From contig JAKABO010000002.1 of NCBI GenBank assembly GCA_021796835.1, forward strand, positions 60,659-124,658: a stretch of 64,000 bases of DNA, read 5' to 3'. This stretch comes from Pseudomonadota bacterium (GTDB taxonomy: Bacteria > Pseudomonadota > Gammaproteobacteria > Burkholderiales > Ferrovaceae). The position numbers and the translations under genes were made by a program. Below, piece by piece: positions 46,968-57,926 of the stretch (its first letter is position 1; every line of letters begins with the position of its first letter). The notes under the pieces were generated by a model. It was not told the origin of the DNA. It saw nothing but the letters and a program-made list of their open reading frames with translations, and made no database searches.

Positions 46968-47477
46968 ATGAGTATGTTGTCGAAACTCAATAAGTATGAA
47001 GAAGTGGGGATCGATTCCAGTGTCCATTCGGCAGATGCGCATAAACTCGTTCTGTTGCTCTATCAAGGCGCTCTGCTTTCCATTGCGGCGGCCCGCAATC
47101 ATTTGTTGAACAATGAGATTGCCGCCAAAGGGAAATCCATTTCCCAGGCCATTTCCATCATCGAAGATGGGTTGATGGCCAGTTTGAACCTGTCGGTGGG
47201 GGGGGAACTGGTGCAAAATCTGAGCGCATTGTATGCCTATATGAGCGCTCGTCTGCTCGAAGCCAATCTGAGGAATGATGTGGCCCTGCTGGATGAGATA
47301 TCCAAACTTCTGATCGAATTGCGGGGAGGCTGGGAAGCCATTCGTCCGGGCGAAAGCGGGACAGTCTCTCAATCCTCCCCTGCGGTTCGGGAGAATGTCG
47401 TGGCCCTGAATGTCCGGGGGAACGAAGGGGTGTCCCCGGGCGTGCGCCAGGCCCTGAATGCCTATCAACAAATCTAA
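46968..47477 (+). CDS. fliS: Flagellin export chaperone FliS
   Basis: 169 aa; AHKLVLLLYQGALLSIAAARNHL, LYAYMSARLLEANLRND. Confidence 0.92.
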   Translation: MSMLSKLNKYEEVGIDSSVHSADAHKLVLLLYQGALLSIAAARNHLLNNEIAAKGKSISQAISIIEDGLMASLNLSVGGELVQNLSALYAYMSARLLEANLRNDVALLDEISKLLIELRGGWEAIRPGESGTVSQSSPAVRENVVALNVRGNEGVSPGVRQALNAYQQI

Positions 47478-47495
47478 AACAGGTATAATGCCCCC

Positions 47496-47831
47496 ATGAG
47501 TCTCGCCTTCCCAGCCGCCATTCAGAACTATGAGGCCCTGTCTTCGTTGATGGGACTGATGCGCGAGGCTGCGGCCTCCGGTCAGTGGGACCAACTGGTG
47601 GCGCTGGAAAAGCAATGCCAGGAACGGGTGCAGATCATGCGTCAGGTCGATGCCCAGAGTGCGCTGGCTGAATCTGCACGCGAGCGCAAAAAAACTCTGA
47701 TCCTCAAGATCCTGGCGGACGATGCCAGTATTCGCCAGAATACCCAGCCGTGGATGGAAAAGTTGCAATGGGCCCTGCGCAATACGCGCCAGGAAAAAAA
47801 GGTGCGTCAAGCCTATACGCCTTCCCGTTGA
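47496..47831 (+). CDS. fliT: FliT-like flagellar chaperone
   Basis: Short helical protein directly after fliS; MREAAASGQWDQLVALEKQCQERV. Confidence 0.75.
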   Translation: MSLAFPAAIQNYEALSSLMGLMREAAASGQWDQLVALEKQCQERVQIMRQVDAQSALAESARERKKTLILKILADDASIRQNTQPWMEKLQWALRNTRQEKKVRQAYTPSR

Positions 47832-47850
47832 GGAGGGATGAGTTGGAACC

Positions 47851-49002
47851 ATGCTGCCCGCCGACCTCCTGAGCGCGCTGCAGGCCTATGCGCTGAACCG
47901 TGATCCATTGCCTTCGGGAACCTCCCCTGCGCCTTCTGCGCCATCGCCTTCGCTGGCCAGCACGTTGCAATTGGGGCAGCAGGTTCAGGGGACGGTTCTG
48001 GCGGAGATCTCGTCCGGTCTTTATACGGTGCGCGTGAACACGCAAGTGATCCAGTTGCCTTTGCCGATGTCTTTGCCGGCGGGTTCGGGCATTACCCTTC
48101 AGGTATTGACCTTGCAACCCCGCCTGACTTTTGGGGTGGTAAATGCTTCCTCGACGCCGGAGGCGGGAACCACCGCACAACTGGGAACCACCGCGCGCAT
48201 GTTGTCCGACTTGATGCAGGCACCACAGTCCCAGGTTCAAGGCCCCTTGTCTCGTGCCCCTCTGGTCGCATCTTCCGGGACTCTGGATCCCGTGGCATTG
48301 GCCCAGTCGCTTCAGCAGGCCCTGACCGCCAGTGGTTTGTTTTACGAATCCCATCAGGGACAATGGGTGAGTGGGCAACAAAGTACCGCGCAGTTGCGCG
48401 CCGAGCCCCAGAACCAGCCCCAGGCTGTGCTTCTGTCGGGCCATTCCGGGCCGATGAGCGGAAATGGCGTTGCAGGAGCGGTCCCTTCCTCCGAACTTGC
48501 GGCAGGGACGCCAGCCCCTCGGCAGGCACTGGTCCAGCCCTTGCCGGGCAACGCCGGGTCGGTGAGCGGAACAGATACTGCGGGCGCGATCCTTTCCCCT
48601 GTGGTCGCGCCCGGGGTACCGGCGCACCTGCAGACGCTGGTCCAGCAACAGTTGGGCATTCTGGAATCGGGGCGTGTGCTTTGGCAGGGAATGCTGACAT
48701 CCCAACAGGCTCTGAAATGGCAGATCTGGCCGGAGTCTTCCTCTCGCTCGGCGCAGGACCAGACGACCTCGACCTGGCACACGGAAGTGCATCTGGGGTT
48801 GCCGGTGCTGGGTGCCGTCACTGCCCACCTGACCCTGGACTCCCGAGGCGTGAAGGTGCGTTTGGGGACTGTCTCCGCTTCGACCCGTGCCACCTTGACA
48901 CAACATGGGCCGGATCTGGTGGAATCCCTGCAGTCCCGTGGACTTGAGGTCACAAATTTATCCGTCGTGACCTCTGTCCCTCCGACGGAGGGAGAAGAGT
49001 GA
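47851..49002 (+). CDS. FliK-like flagellar hook-length control C-terminal domain protein
   Basis: 383 aa Ala/Gln/Ser-rich; C-term STWHTEVHLGLPVLGAVTAHLTLDSRGVKVRLGTVSASTRATLTQHGPDLVESLQSRGLEV. Confidence 0.75.
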   Translation: MLPADLLSALQAYALNRDPLPSGTSPAPSAPSPSLASTLQLGQQVQGTVLAEISSGLYTVRVNTQVIQLPLPMSLPAGSGITLQVLTLQPRLTFGVVNASSTPEAGTTAQLGTTARMLSDLMQAPQSQVQGPLSRAPLVASSGTLDPVALAQSLQQALTASGLFYESHQGQWVSGQQSTAQLRAEPQNQPQAVLLSGHSGPMSGNGVAGAVPSSELAAGTPAPRQALVQPLPGNAGSVSGTDTAGAILSPVVAPGVPAHLQTLVQQQLGILESGRVLWQGMLTSQQALKWQIWPESSSRSAQDQTTSTWHTEVHLGLPVLGAVTAHLTLDSRGVKVRLGTVSASTRATLTQHGPDLVESLQSRGLEVTNLSVVTSVPPTEGEE

Positions 49003-49298
49003 GTACAAACCTACCGCACCCGCAGATGGCCGTGGCTTTGGCCTATCTGGATCAAGACGGCAGCGCACCCAAGGTAGTGGCCAAGGGGAGAGGACTGCTG
49101 GCTCAAGCCATCATCGAAAAGGCTCGGGAGCATGGCGTCTTCGTACACGAGTCGGCAGAGTTGGTGGGTCTGCTCATGCAGGTGGAATTGGATCGTCATA
49201 TTCCCCCCCAACTCTATTTGGCAGTTGCCGAATTGCTGGCTTGGTTGTATCGTCTGGAAGGTAAGCAATCCATTTACAGCGAGAACCCGTTGGTATGA
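48999..49298 (+). CDS. fhlB: FlhB C-terminal-domain homolog (FhlB/YlqH type) lacking the NPTH motif
   Basis: MAVALAYLDQDGSAPKVVAKGRGLLAQAIIEKAREHGVFVHESAELVGLLMQVELDRHIPPQLYLAVAELLAWLY. Confidence 0.85.
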   Translation: MSTNLPHPQMAVALAYLDQDGSAPKVVAKGRGLLAQAIIEKAREHGVFVHESAELVGLLMQVELDRHIPPQLYLAVAELLAWLYRLEGKQSIYSENPLV

Positions 49299-50044
49299 TC
49301 AATCCTGATGTTGCCCTGACCATAGAATCTTTTACGCCGGATGAGGAACACGCCTTTCGAATCGATGCGCCCATGGCCGTGCGCGGAATCCTGCGCGACA
49401 TTGCCCGGCACGGAGAAAGGGTGGCTTTGTACTATGGAGCCCAGGCCGGGGGGGTGATCGTCACGGTCATTCTGGATTTGGAGGCGGGCGGATTCTGGCT
49501 CGATGCGACGCGCGATGCCGAGGTCAATCAGCGCATCGAGGCGAGTCCGGGAAAATTTTTTGTGAGCGCACACTTGCAGGCCAAGATCCAGTTTCCGGTG
49601 AAACAACTTGAACTGCAGCGACGAGACGATTCGAACCAATTTTATGTGCCCTTTCCCGAGTATCTGACCAGGCTTCAGCGAAGGGATTTTTTTCGGCTGT
49701 ATCTTCCTCCGGGGTTGCTGAAATGTCAGGTGGAAGCGCAGGTTGGACAGGAACCTCTGCGTTTTGCCGTGCGCGATATCAGCGAAGGGGGGGTGGCTTT
49801 GTACAGTGAGAGAGCGGAGAATTCCCCGCTCAAACCGGGCGATCAGGTTCAGGACTGTCGTTTGATTCTTGAAGATGGCAGCGAGATCGTGTTTGATATT
49901 CAGGTGCGTCACTCTGCGCTGACACGCATGCCCTCCGGCGAGGAGTTGACCGTGTTCGGGTGTCGCTTCATCACCCTGTCCTCCCGCATGGCCATGCAAT
50001 TGCAACGGTATATTACCCGTCGCCAGCGAGAACAACTGCCCTGA
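49295..50044 (+). CDS. ycgR: Flagellar brake protein YcgR (c-di-GMP-binding PilZ)
   Basis: RRDFFRL and DISEGGVALYSE PilZ signature after YcgR-N domain. Confidence 0.9.
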   Translation: MINPDVALTIESFTPDEEHAFRIDAPMAVRGILRDIARHGERVALYYGAQAGGVIVTVILDLEAGGFWLDATRDAEVNQRIEASPGKFFVSAHLQAKIQFPVKQLELQRRDDSNQFYVPFPEYLTRLQRRDFFRLYLPPGLLKCQVEAQVGQEPLRFAVRDISEGGVALYSERAENSPLKPGDQVQDCRLILEDGSEIVFDIQVRHSALTRMPSGEELTVFGCRFITLSSRMAMQLQRYITRRQREQLP

Positions 50045-50368
50045 TCAGACCTGCATGTTCATGATATCCGTATAAGCCGTGACGACCTTGTTGCGGATCT
50101 GGATGCCGGTTTGAAGGGTGATGGTGGCTTTTTGCAGGGCCATCATGGCGTCGCTCAGACTGACGTCGGAACTTCCCGAGGTGAATTTCTGGGTCAGAGA
50201 GTCCGCCTGGGATTGGGATTGGGCGATCTGATCCACGGAATTTTTGAGCAGGGTGGCAAAATCCGGGGCGGTGGAGGGACCGGAACGGGTGGGCGAGCGT
50301 CCACCCTGGGCCGTTGTGGCCGCCGCCTGCATCTGCGCCAACAGACTGTCAACCGCCGAAACATTCAT
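50045..50368 (-). CDS. fliE: Flagellar hook-basal body protein FliE
   Basis: 107 aa; C-term LSDAMMALQKATITLQTGIQIRNKVVTAYTDIMNMQV. Confidence 0.94.
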   Translation of the reverse strand: MNVSAVDSLLAQMQAAATTAQGGRSPTRSGPSTAPDFATLLKNSVDQIAQSQSQADSLTQKFTSGSSDVSLSDAMMALQKATITLQTGIQIRNKVVTAYTDIMNMQV

Positions 50369-50526
50369 GATCTGGACTCCTCCATCCTCATGCCCAGAGT
50401 GTAGGTTTGTCTCCGTGGGTTTGATCGGTGAATTACCTTGAGGTTTCCGTTTCTGTTTGACGGACGGAGGGGATGGAAAGAACGCATAATAAAGGGGTTG
50501 ACCACTCCGTATTTCTTTAGACCGCC

Positions 50527-52266
50527 ATGGCTGAACTGGTAGAAAACGCGCCGCCTCCCTCGCTTCTCAATCAAGCGTGGGGGCGTTTGACGGCGGGCCA
50601 GAAAATGGGTCTGGGGGTGGCCCTGGCAGCCTTGGTGGCTTTGGTCACAGGTTTGTGGTTGTGGGGGGCGGCACCAGACTATCGGGTTCTCTACAGTAAC
50701 CTCTCGGATCGGGACGGCGGGGCCATCATCGATTCACTGCAACAGATGAATGTACCCTACAAGTTTGCTGAGGGCGGCGGGGTTTTGATGGTTCCGGCCG
50801 ACCAGGTTCACGAAGTGAGGCTGCATCTGGCGGGTCAAGGCTTGCCCAAGGGCGGTACCGTTGGCTTTGAGTTGATGGAGAACGAAAAATTCGGAACCAG
50901 CGAATTTCTGGAGCAGGTCAATTACAAGCGTGCCCTGGAAGGGGAGTTGGCCCGTTCGGTGCAAACACTTTCGGCAGTACAGGCGGCGCGCATACATCTG
51001 GCCATTCCCAAGCCTACGGTGTTCGTGCGCGAGCAGGAACTTCCGACGGCATCTGTCGTCCTGGCGTTATATCCGGGCAGGGTACTGGATCCCGGGCAGG
51101 TGAACGCCATCGTCCATCTGGTCTCCAGCAGCGTCCCCAAACTGACTCCGCACAATGTGACGGTGGTGGATCAAAGCGGCAATCTGTTGAGTGCTCCTCC
51201 TTCTGGAGAAAATTCGGCTCTGGATGCGGAGCAGTTGAAGTATGTGCATCAGATCGAACAGGACGATATCAAGCGTATCGAGGATATTCTGTCGCCACTG
51301 GTGGGGTTGGCCAACGTGCATGCTCAGGTGACTGCCGAGGTGGATTTTACCCAGTCGGAACAAACCACCGAGGCCTACAAACCCAATCAACCCCCCAATC
51401 AGGCAGCCGTGGTCAGCCAGCAAACCACGGAATCCAGCAGTGTCAATGCGCCTGTTGTGGGGGGGGTTCCCGGTGCCCTGACCAACCAGCCTCCCGTTCC
51501 GGCAGCGGCGCCACTGACGGCACCCAATGCCGCGCCCAATCCTGCTAATCCCGTGGCTGGGGCCAATCCCACGGCGCCCGGTGTGAAATTGGGCCAACCG
51601 CCTTCTGGCCCGGCCAATGGGACAGCCGTTCAGAATTCTGAAAATACGCACAAGGAAATGACCACCAACTATGACGTCGATCGGACCATCAGCCATACCC
51701 GTCTGCCCGTGGGGATGGTCCGGCGTTTGTCCGTCGCGGTCATCCTCAACAATCATCGGGTCACGGACAGTGCCGGGAAAGTGAGTGTGCGGCCCTTCAG
51801 TGAGGCAGAAAAAAACCAGATGTCTCTGCTGATCAAGGATGCGGTGGGTTTCGATGCGAAACGTGGCGACGCGCTCAGTCTGCTCAATAGTCCCTTTGCT
51901 GACCAGAAGGAAAAAGAATCGGAAATTCCTCTCTGGAAACAGCCGGAAAGCGTGGCTCTGGCCAAGAACGCCTTGAAATACCTGGTGATCCTTGGGGTGG
52001 CGCTGTACCTGATGCTGGGAATCATCCGGCCAGCCCTGCGTAATTTCAACCAGGCGCTCAAGGCACCGGTGGCTCCAGTCGCGGATGTGCTCGAGCAGGG
52101 GAGGGAAGGAGAGGAGGCGCTGGAAGGTGCGGGGTATGGGTCCGATGGGCAGACGCTTTCCGATACTTCCCGCCATGAAGCCAGGTTGACCAAGGCGCGC
52201 GCGATTGCGGTTCAGGAACCGGCGATCGTGGCTTCGGTGCTCAGAGACTGGATGCACGGGGAATGA
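50527..52266 (+). CDS. fliF: Flagellar MS-ring protein FliF
   Basis: LYSNLSDRDGGAIIDSLQQMNVPYKF, ALEGELARSVQTLSAVQAARIHLAIPK. Confidence 0.95.
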   Translation: MAELVENAPPPSLLNQAWGRLTAGQKMGLGVALAALVALVTGLWLWGAAPDYRVLYSNLSDRDGGAIIDSLQQMNVPYKFAEGGGVLMVPADQVHEVRLHLAGQGLPKGGTVGFELMENEKFGTSEFLEQVNYKRALEGELARSVQTLSAVQAARIHLAIPKPTVFVREQELPTASVVLALYPGRVLDPGQVNAIVHLVSSSVPKLTPHNVTVVDQSGNLLSAPPSGENSALDAEQLKYVHQIEQDDIKRIEDILSPLVGLANVHAQVTAEVDFTQSEQTTEAYKPNQPPNQAAVVSQQTTESSSVNAPVVGGVPGALTNQPPVPAAAPLTAPNAAPNPANPVAGANPTAPGVKLGQPPSGPANGTAVQNSENTHKEMTTNYDVDRTISHTRLPVGMVRRLSVAVILNNHRVTDSAGKVSVRPFSEAEKNQMSLLIKDAVGFDAKRGDALSLLNSPFADQKEKESEIPLWKQPESVALAKNALKYLVILGVALYLMLGIIRPALRNFNQALKAPVAPVADVLEQGREGEEALEGAGYGSDGQTLSDTSRHEARLTKARAIAVQEPAIVASVLRDWMHGE

Positions 52267-53258
52267 GCGACGAGGGCGTCGACAAATGTGCGGTTTTTCT
52301 CATGGCCTTGGGAGAGAGCGAGGCAGCTGAAGTTTTGAAGCAGTTGTCTCCCAAGGAGGTTCAGAAGATCAGTACGGCCATGGCTTCCATGAAGTCCTTG
52401 ACCAGGGAACAGATCAGCACGGTGTTTGATGAATTCCACCAACTGGCAGGAGAAAAAACATCGGTGGGCAGTAATTCGTCCGACTACATCAAGAAAATGC
52501 TCAATCAGGCGCTGGGGGATGACAAGGCTGCCGGATTGATCGAGCGGATTTTGCATGGAGGGGATACCAGCGGGATCGAAAGCCTGAAATGGATGGATGC
52601 CATCAGCATTGCCGAGTTGATCAGCAATGAACATCCGCAGATCATTGCGACCATTCTGGCGCACCTCGAACCGGATCAGTGCGCGGGGGTCCTGAATGCG
52701 CTGACGGAGCGAACCCGGAATGATGTGATTCTGCGCATCGCTACGCTGGATGGTGTGCAACCCCTGGCCTTGCGTGAACTCAATGATGTACTGACCAAGT
52801 TGTTGATGGGGTCGGCGACCACGAAAAAGCGCATCAAGGGGGGAACCAAGGCGACGGCCGAAATTCTCAACTATGTGGGAGGAACGACGGAAGCCTCGGT
52901 GATTGAAGCGATGCGCGCCTATGATCCAGAATTGGCCCAGAAGATTCTCGATGAGATGTTCGTATTCGACAATATCATGGAGATCGATGATCGGGGCATC
53001 CAGTTGATTTTGCGTGAGATACAGTCCGAGTCGTTGATTGTGGCGCTCAAGGGCGCCAGTCCCGAGTTGCGTGAAAAAATCTTCAAGAACATGTCGCAGC
53101 GTGCGGCTGAAATGATGCGTGAGGATCTGGATGCCAAGGGACCGGTGCGGGTCAGCGACGTGGAAGCCGAGCAGAAGGAGATCATCAAGGTCATCCGGCG
53201 CATGGCCGATGAAGGGCAGATTGCCCTGGGAGGAAAGGGAGATGACGCTTTTGTCTGA
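52263..53258 (+). CDS. fliG: Flagellar motor switch protein FliG
   Basis: KCAVFLMALGESEAAEVLKQLSPKEVQKI, MFVFDNIMEIDDRGIQLILRE. Confidence 0.96.
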   Translation: MSDEGVDKCAVFLMALGESEAAEVLKQLSPKEVQKISTAMASMKSLTREQISTVFDEFHQLAGEKTSVGSNSSDYIKKMLNQALGDDKAAGLIERILHGGDTSGIESLKWMDAISIAELISNEHPQIIATILAHLEPDQCAGVLNALTERTRNDVILRIATLDGVQPLALRELNDVLTKLLMGSATTKKRIKGGTKATAEILNYVGGTTEASVIEAMRAYDPELAQKILDEMFVFDNIMEIDDRGIQLILREIQSESLIVALKGASPELREKIFKNMSQRAAEMMREDLDAKGPVRVSDVEAEQKEIIKVIRRMADEGQIALGGKGDDAFV

Positions 53259-53946
53259 ATTTGGCGGAAAAGGCCGGACGCCCGTCGGCGTATTCACGCG
53301 TTGGGAATTGCCGAACTTTGATCCGGCGCATGCCGGGGGAAGCCCTTCGGCGCTCGCTCCATCTCCATCGTCCGCGACAGTCGCATCCCCGCTGGCTTTG
53401 CCCACGGCTGCAGAACTTGAACGCATTCACCAGCAAGCCGAACAGGAAGGGCATCGCCAGGGCTACCAGACCGGTTATGAAGAGGGGTACGCGGAGGGCC
53501 GAAACAAAGTGAACGAGGTGGTTTCCCATCTGACTGCCACGCTGGACTCGTTGACGAAACAACGACAGGAGGTGGATCACCGGGTGGTGGAAGATCTTCT
53601 GGCATTGTCCCTCGAGGTGGCGCGCCAGATGGTTCGTCAGGCGCTGCAAGTGCGCCCCGAACTGGTTTTGCCGGTGATTCGGGAAGCCTTGCAGATGTTG
53701 CCTCATTTCAACCAGGCCGCCCACCTCACCTTGAACCCGGCCGACGCGGTCCTGGTCCGGGAGAGTTTGGGCGAGCATCTGTCCCATAGCGGATGGAAGA
53801 TTCTGGAAGATGCCACCTTGGAACGGGGAGGATGCCGGCTGGATACGGCCCACAGTCAGATCGATGCTTCGTTGACGCACCGCTGGCAGGGTGTGGTGGC
53901 CACCCTGGGTCTGGGATCCGATTGGTTGGAAGGAAACGGATCATGA
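53242..53946 (+). CDS. fliH: Flagellar assembly protein FliH
   Basis: GxxxG-like [38 protein letters not shown]; 17-bp overlap with fliG. Confidence 0.9.
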   Translation: MTLLSEFGGKGRTPVGVFTRWELPNFDPAHAGGSPSALAPSPSSATVASPLALPTAAELERIHQQAEQEGHRQGYQTGYEEGYAEGRNKVNEVVSHLTATLDSLTKQRQEVDHRVVEDLLALSLEVARQMVRQALQVRPELVLPVIREALQMLPHFNQAAHLTLNPADAVLVRESLGEHLSHSGWKILEDATLERGGCRLDTAHSQIDASLTHRWQGVVATLGLGSDWLEGNGS

Positions 53947-55358
53947 CGATGTCTTTTTCCGATCGAAGCGAAGGCTGGCGTGAAAGTTTGGCGGCTGCCC
54001 GTGATGCCGTGACCCTGGCCAACCCTTTGCAGGTGAGCGGACAGTTGGTCAAGGCAACGGGACTGGTGATGGAAGCGGTGGGGTTGCGCCTTCCGGTGGG
54101 GAGCACCTGCATGATCGAATTGCCCCATCACCGGATCGAAGCGGAAGTGGTGGGGTTTTCGGGAGAGCGCCTGTTTCTCATGCCGGAAAATGAAGTCCAT
54201 GGTTTGATTCCCGGAGCGCGCGTCGTTCCGGCAGAAATTCCGCCCACGTTTACCCCGTTGGGTAAACGCCTCCCTCCCCGTCGTCGTCTCAGTGACCGGG
54301 TGCGTCACCTGCCCGTCGGGGAAAGATTGTTGGGGCGTGTGGTGGATGGGGCCGGGCGTCCGTTGGACGCATTGGGTCCTCTGGGGGAGGGAGAGGCTGC
54401 GCCGCTGCAAAGCCGTCCCATCAACCCTCTGGATCGAACGCCCATCAGCACCCCTCTGGATGTGGGGGTGCGCGCCATCAATGCTTTGTTGACCGTTGGC
54501 CGGGGTCAGCGAATGGGGTTGTTTGCGGGTAGCGGCGTCGGCAAGAGCGTTTTGTTGGGCATGATGGCCCGTTTTACCGAGGCTGAAGTGATCGTGGTGG
54601 GCCTGATCGGGGAACGGGGGCGCGAGGTACGCGAGTTCATCGATGATATTCTGGGTGAGGAGGGGATGGCACGGGCCGTGGTTGTGGCGGCCCCGGCAGA
54701 TACCAGTCCGCTCCTGCGGCTGCAGGGAGCCGCCTATGCCACCACCATCGCGGAATACTTTCGTGATCAGGGACAGAATGTTCTTCTCATCATGGATTCA
54801 CTGACGCGCTATGCCATGGCCCAGCGCGAAATCGCCCTGGCGATTGGAGAGCCGCCGGCTACCAAGGGTTATCCTCCCTCGGTCTTTGCCCGCCTGCCCA
54901 AGTTGGTGGAACGCGCAGGGAATGGAGTCGAAGGGGGCGGATCGATCACTGCCTTTTATACTGTTCTCACCGAAGGGGATGACCAACAGGACCCGATCGC
55001 AGACAGTGCGCGCGCCATTCTTGACGGGCATATCGTGTTGTCGCGCCGTCTGGCGGAACAGGGCCATTATCCGGCCATCGACGTGGAGGCTTCCATCAGT
55101 CGGGCGATGAATCAACTGGTTCCTGCGCGGCAGATGACGCAGGTGCAGCGTTTCAAGCAACTGTATGCGCACTTCCAGCGCAACCGCGATCTGGTCAGTG
55201 TGGGGGCTTACGTTCCGGGTTCGGATCCCTTGCTGGATGAAGCCATACAGAGGTATCCTGACATGGAGCATTATCTGGTACAAGGGATTCAGGAGCAGGC
55301 AAGCCTGGAGTCTGGGAATGAGCAATTTCTTAACCTGTTTGGGAGCGTTGCGCTGTGA
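53943..55358 (+). CDS. fliI: Flagellum-specific ATPase FliI
   Basis: [49 protein letters not shown]. Confidence 0.96.
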   Translation: MTMSFSDRSEGWRESLAAARDAVTLANPLQVSGQLVKATGLVMEAVGLRLPVGSTCMIELPHHRIEAEVVGFSGERLFLMPENEVHGLIPGARVVPAEIPPTFTPLGKRLPPRRRLSDRVRHLPVGERLLGRVVDGAGRPLDALGPLGEGEAAPLQSRPINPLDRTPISTPLDVGVRAINALLTVGRGQRMGLFAGSGVGKSVLLGMMARFTEAEVIVVGLIGERGREVREFIDDILGEEGMARAVVVAAPADTSPLLRLQGAAYATTIAEYFRDQGQNVLLIMDSLTRYAMAQREIALAIGEPPATKGYPPSVFARLPKLVERAGNGVEGGGSITAFYTVLTEGDDQQDPIADSARAILDGHIVLSRRLAEQGHYPAIDVEASISRAMNQLVPARQMTQVQRFKQLYAHFQRNRDLVSVGAYVPGSDPLLDEAIQRYPDMEHYLVQGIQEQASLESGNEQFLNLFGSVAL

Positions 55359-55807
55359 CACGTCCTTTCCCATTGGAAACCCTGAAGACGCTCTCCAGGA
55401 CACGGAGCGATCAGGCGAGCCGGAAGTTGGGTCAGGTCAACCGCCGACACCATGAAGAACAAAAAAAACTGGATATGTTGATCCGGTTTCGCGCAGACTA
55501 CGAAGGACGTTACCAGGCGGTGATGCGGGCGGGCGGTGCCTTTGAAACCTTGATGAATTTCCAGCATTTTCTGGAGCGACTGGATGAGGCGGTCCGGCAG
55601 CAGCGGGCCGTGGTGGCACAAGTGGGTGGCGAAGTGAGTCAGGGGCAGGTAATGGTTCAGGAGGCACATCGTCAGGTGCGCTCCATGGAGGTGTTATCCG
55701 AACGTCATTGCGCCAGAGAACAGGAACGGACGAACCGAAGCGAACAAAAAGCCCTGGACGAGCAGGTGGGGCAGAGGATCGCGCATTTGTTATCGGAAGC
55801 CAAGTGA
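55355..55807 (+). CDS. fliJ: Flagellar protein FliJ
   Basis: 150 aa coiled coil following fliI; GTG start overlapping stop of fliI. Confidence 0.86.
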   Translation: MTRPFPLETLKTLSRTRSDQASRKLGQVNRRHHEEQKKLDMLIRFRADYEGRYQAVMRAGGAFETLMNFQHFLERLDEAVRQQRAVVAQVGGEVSQGQVMVQEAHRQVRSMEVLSERHCAREQERTNRSEQKALDEQVGQRIAHLLSEAK

Positions 55808-55817
55808 AAGGAGTGTC

Positions 55818-57194
55818 ATGATGCAACCCGTACCCGCGGTTCGTAGCACGCCAGTTTCCGGGGCCAACAGAACCGTCCGTTCCACGGACCAACCGCCCGG
55901 AGGAGAAAGTTTTACGGCGCTCTTGTCCCAGCATCTGTCGGACAGTGGCGCCTCGGCTCAACGCCCGCAAAGCGTGTCGGCCACCCCTGTCCCGGTTCAT
56001 GGTTCAGAGGCAAATCCTCCCCAGGCCTCCGAGGGCCGGCCCCCTTCCGCGCAGGGTTTGCGGTCAGAGGTCACCGCCCGTTCCGGGGGCACCAGAAGTC
56101 AGCAATCAACTGCTCAAACAGGTTCTGCGCCTCCTCCTGTGGAAAAGAAGCCATCCCATCAGGCTCAAACGCCGGTCACTGTTCCGCCTCCTCTGGTCGG
56201 TGGTACCGTCGCGGCCGGGATGATCGCTACCACAGCGGCTGCAAACCCGGGAACGAACGTTTCTACCAATGGAACGGCAGCCGGGTCGAATATTTCCACG
56301 GCCAGCGGAACGGCACCTGCTCAACCGGCCCCCAAAAAGCCTCTTCAGAGTGCTTTGGCAGGGCAATTGGGCGTGGCGGCATCGATGCCCTCCCATGTAT
56401 GGATGCCGCCCGCGAAACCGGAACAAGCGCCCGCGGCACCCTCAGGGACTGCCATCGAGGGAGCCTTGTCATCGCCCTCGGAGAGCGGTGGTGCAGGGCC
56501 GCAAGGTTCGGTGGTGCAGAAGAACGCGGAAGCGACGTCCCCGACTTCCGGAAACGAGGCGAATTTTTCGCTTTCGATGGGAGGAGGAAACGGGGCTTTT
56601 ATTTCATCCGCCAACCCGGGGACTTCTGGTGGGCCTGGGGGCACCGATTCTTCGGCGGTTTCCTTGTCCTCACCCTCTGCGCACACGGCACCGGGGCATT
56701 CTGAACTCAATGCCCTCCTGATGTCCTCGGGCGGTACCTCCGTTGGCGCAGGGACGTCCTCTTCAAGTGTGATGGTTCCTGTGGGGCAAGCGGGTTGGGG
56801 GCAGGAATTTTCTCAAAAGGTGACCTGGATGGTCGGGCAGTCCCAGCAAAGCGCCGAGTTGCATCTCAATCCCCCGGATCTGGGGCCTCTGAGCGTCGTG
56901 GTGCAAGTGTCAGGGGCACAGGCTGATGCTTTCTTCAGTTCGCCTCACGCGGCTGTGCGCGAGGCCATTCAACAGGCACTGCCTCATTTGCGTGAGATGT
57001 TGGCCGGGAGCGGGTTGTCGCTCGGTCAGGCAACCGTGAGCGACCAGGGGGCACGGGGTTCTCCCTCACAGCGGCAGATGGCGCGAGAAAATTTCTCTGC
57101 CACGAAGCGCACGCTTGAGGTATCCTCTGTGCCCACGGGCGTAGGGGGCAGAGCGATCCGGCAAGGCGTTGGGTTGGTCGATACCTTTGCGTGA
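55818..57194 (+). CDS. fliK: Flagellar hook-length control protein FliK
   Basis: Low-complexity N-term; C-term ELHLNPPDLGPLSVVVQVSGAQADAFFSSPHAAVREAIQQALPHLREMLAGSGLSLGQATV. Confidence 0.9.
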   Translation: MMQPVPAVRSTPVSGANRTVRSTDQPPGGESFTALLSQHLSDSGASAQRPQSVSATPVPVHGSEANPPQASEGRPPSAQGLRSEVTARSGGTRSQQSTAQTGSAPPPVEKKPSHQAQTPVTVPPPLVGGTVAAGMIATTAAANPGTNVSTNGTAAGSNISTASGTAPAQPAPKKPLQSALAGQLGVAASMPSHVWMPPAKPEQAPAAPSGTAIEGALSSPSESGGAGPQGSVVQKNAEATSPTSGNEANFSLSMGGGNGAFISSANPGTSGGPGGTDSSAVSLSSPSAHTAPGHSELNALLMSSGGTSVGAGTSSSSVMVPVGQAGWGQEFSQKVTWMVGQSQQSAELHLNPPDLGPLSVVVQVSGAQADAFFSSPHAAVREAIQQALPHLREMLAGSGLSLGQATVSDQGARGSPSQRQMARENFSATKRTLEVSSVPTGVGGRAIRQGVGLVDTFA

Positions 57195-57206
57195 CAGGGA
57201 CCTTAT

Positions 57207-57923
57207 TTGGGGACGAGTGACGAGATGTCAACGAAAAAAGATGACAAAAAAGCATCCGCTGAGGGAGAGGAAGTTCCTCGCAAGTCCAAGAAAATTCTGA
57301 TCCTCATCCTCGTGGCTGTGGTGGTGCTGGCAGCCGGCGGTGGTGCCGCCTGGTTTTTTCTGGTCAAGAACAAATCCCATGCGGAGGAAAACAAGAAAAA
57401 ACCGTCCGAATCCACGGCGCCTGCCTTATTCGTTCCTCTGGATCGATTCACGGTCAATCTGGTCCAGGAGCAGGGAGATCAGGTGATGCAATTGGGTGTA
57501 ACCTTAAAGACCTACGACCCGGAACTGGAAGAAAAAATCAAGAAAGAAATGCCGGAGATCCGCAGTCGCCTGCTGGAATTGCTGTCCAGTAAACGGGCTT
57601 CGGAATTGCAAACCCTGCAGGGCAAGAAACGGCTGGCCGCAGAAATCCTCTATCTGACCAACAAGATTCTGGGATTCAAGAAAAACCCTCCACCCGACCT
57701 TGCCCCGTCTGCGGCCCCCGTGGCACAAGCCCCTGTTACCCCTCCTGCCTTGGGGAATTCAGGAGGGTTGGCTGCGGCTTTGAAACAGGCTGATGCCAAA
57801 GCCGTGGTCACCGCGCCTCCCAAGCCGGTATCGGTCAGGGATTTCTTGCCCGAGCCCGACGAGGACGGGGGGAGCCGGGATGGCGTGGTGGACGTCTTGT
57901 TCACGGATTTCATCATCCAGTAG
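57207..57923 (+). CDS. fliL: Flagellar basal body-associated protein FliL
   Basis: KKILILILVAVVVLAAGGGAAWFF TM; PLDRFTVNLVQEQGDQVMQLGVTLK. Confidence 0.92.
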   Translation: MGTSDEMSTKKDDKKASAEGEEVPRKSKKILILILVAVVVLAAGGGAAWFFLVKNKSHAEENKKKPSESTAPALFVPLDRFTVNLVQEQGDQVMQLGVTLKTYDPELEEKIKKEMPEIRSRLLELLSSKRASELQTLQGKKRLAAEILYLTNKILGFKKNPPPDLAPSAAPVAQAPVTPPALGNSGGLAAALKQADAKAVVTAPPKPVSVRDFLPEPDEDGGSRDGVVDVLFTDFIIQ

Positions 57924-57926
57924 ACC

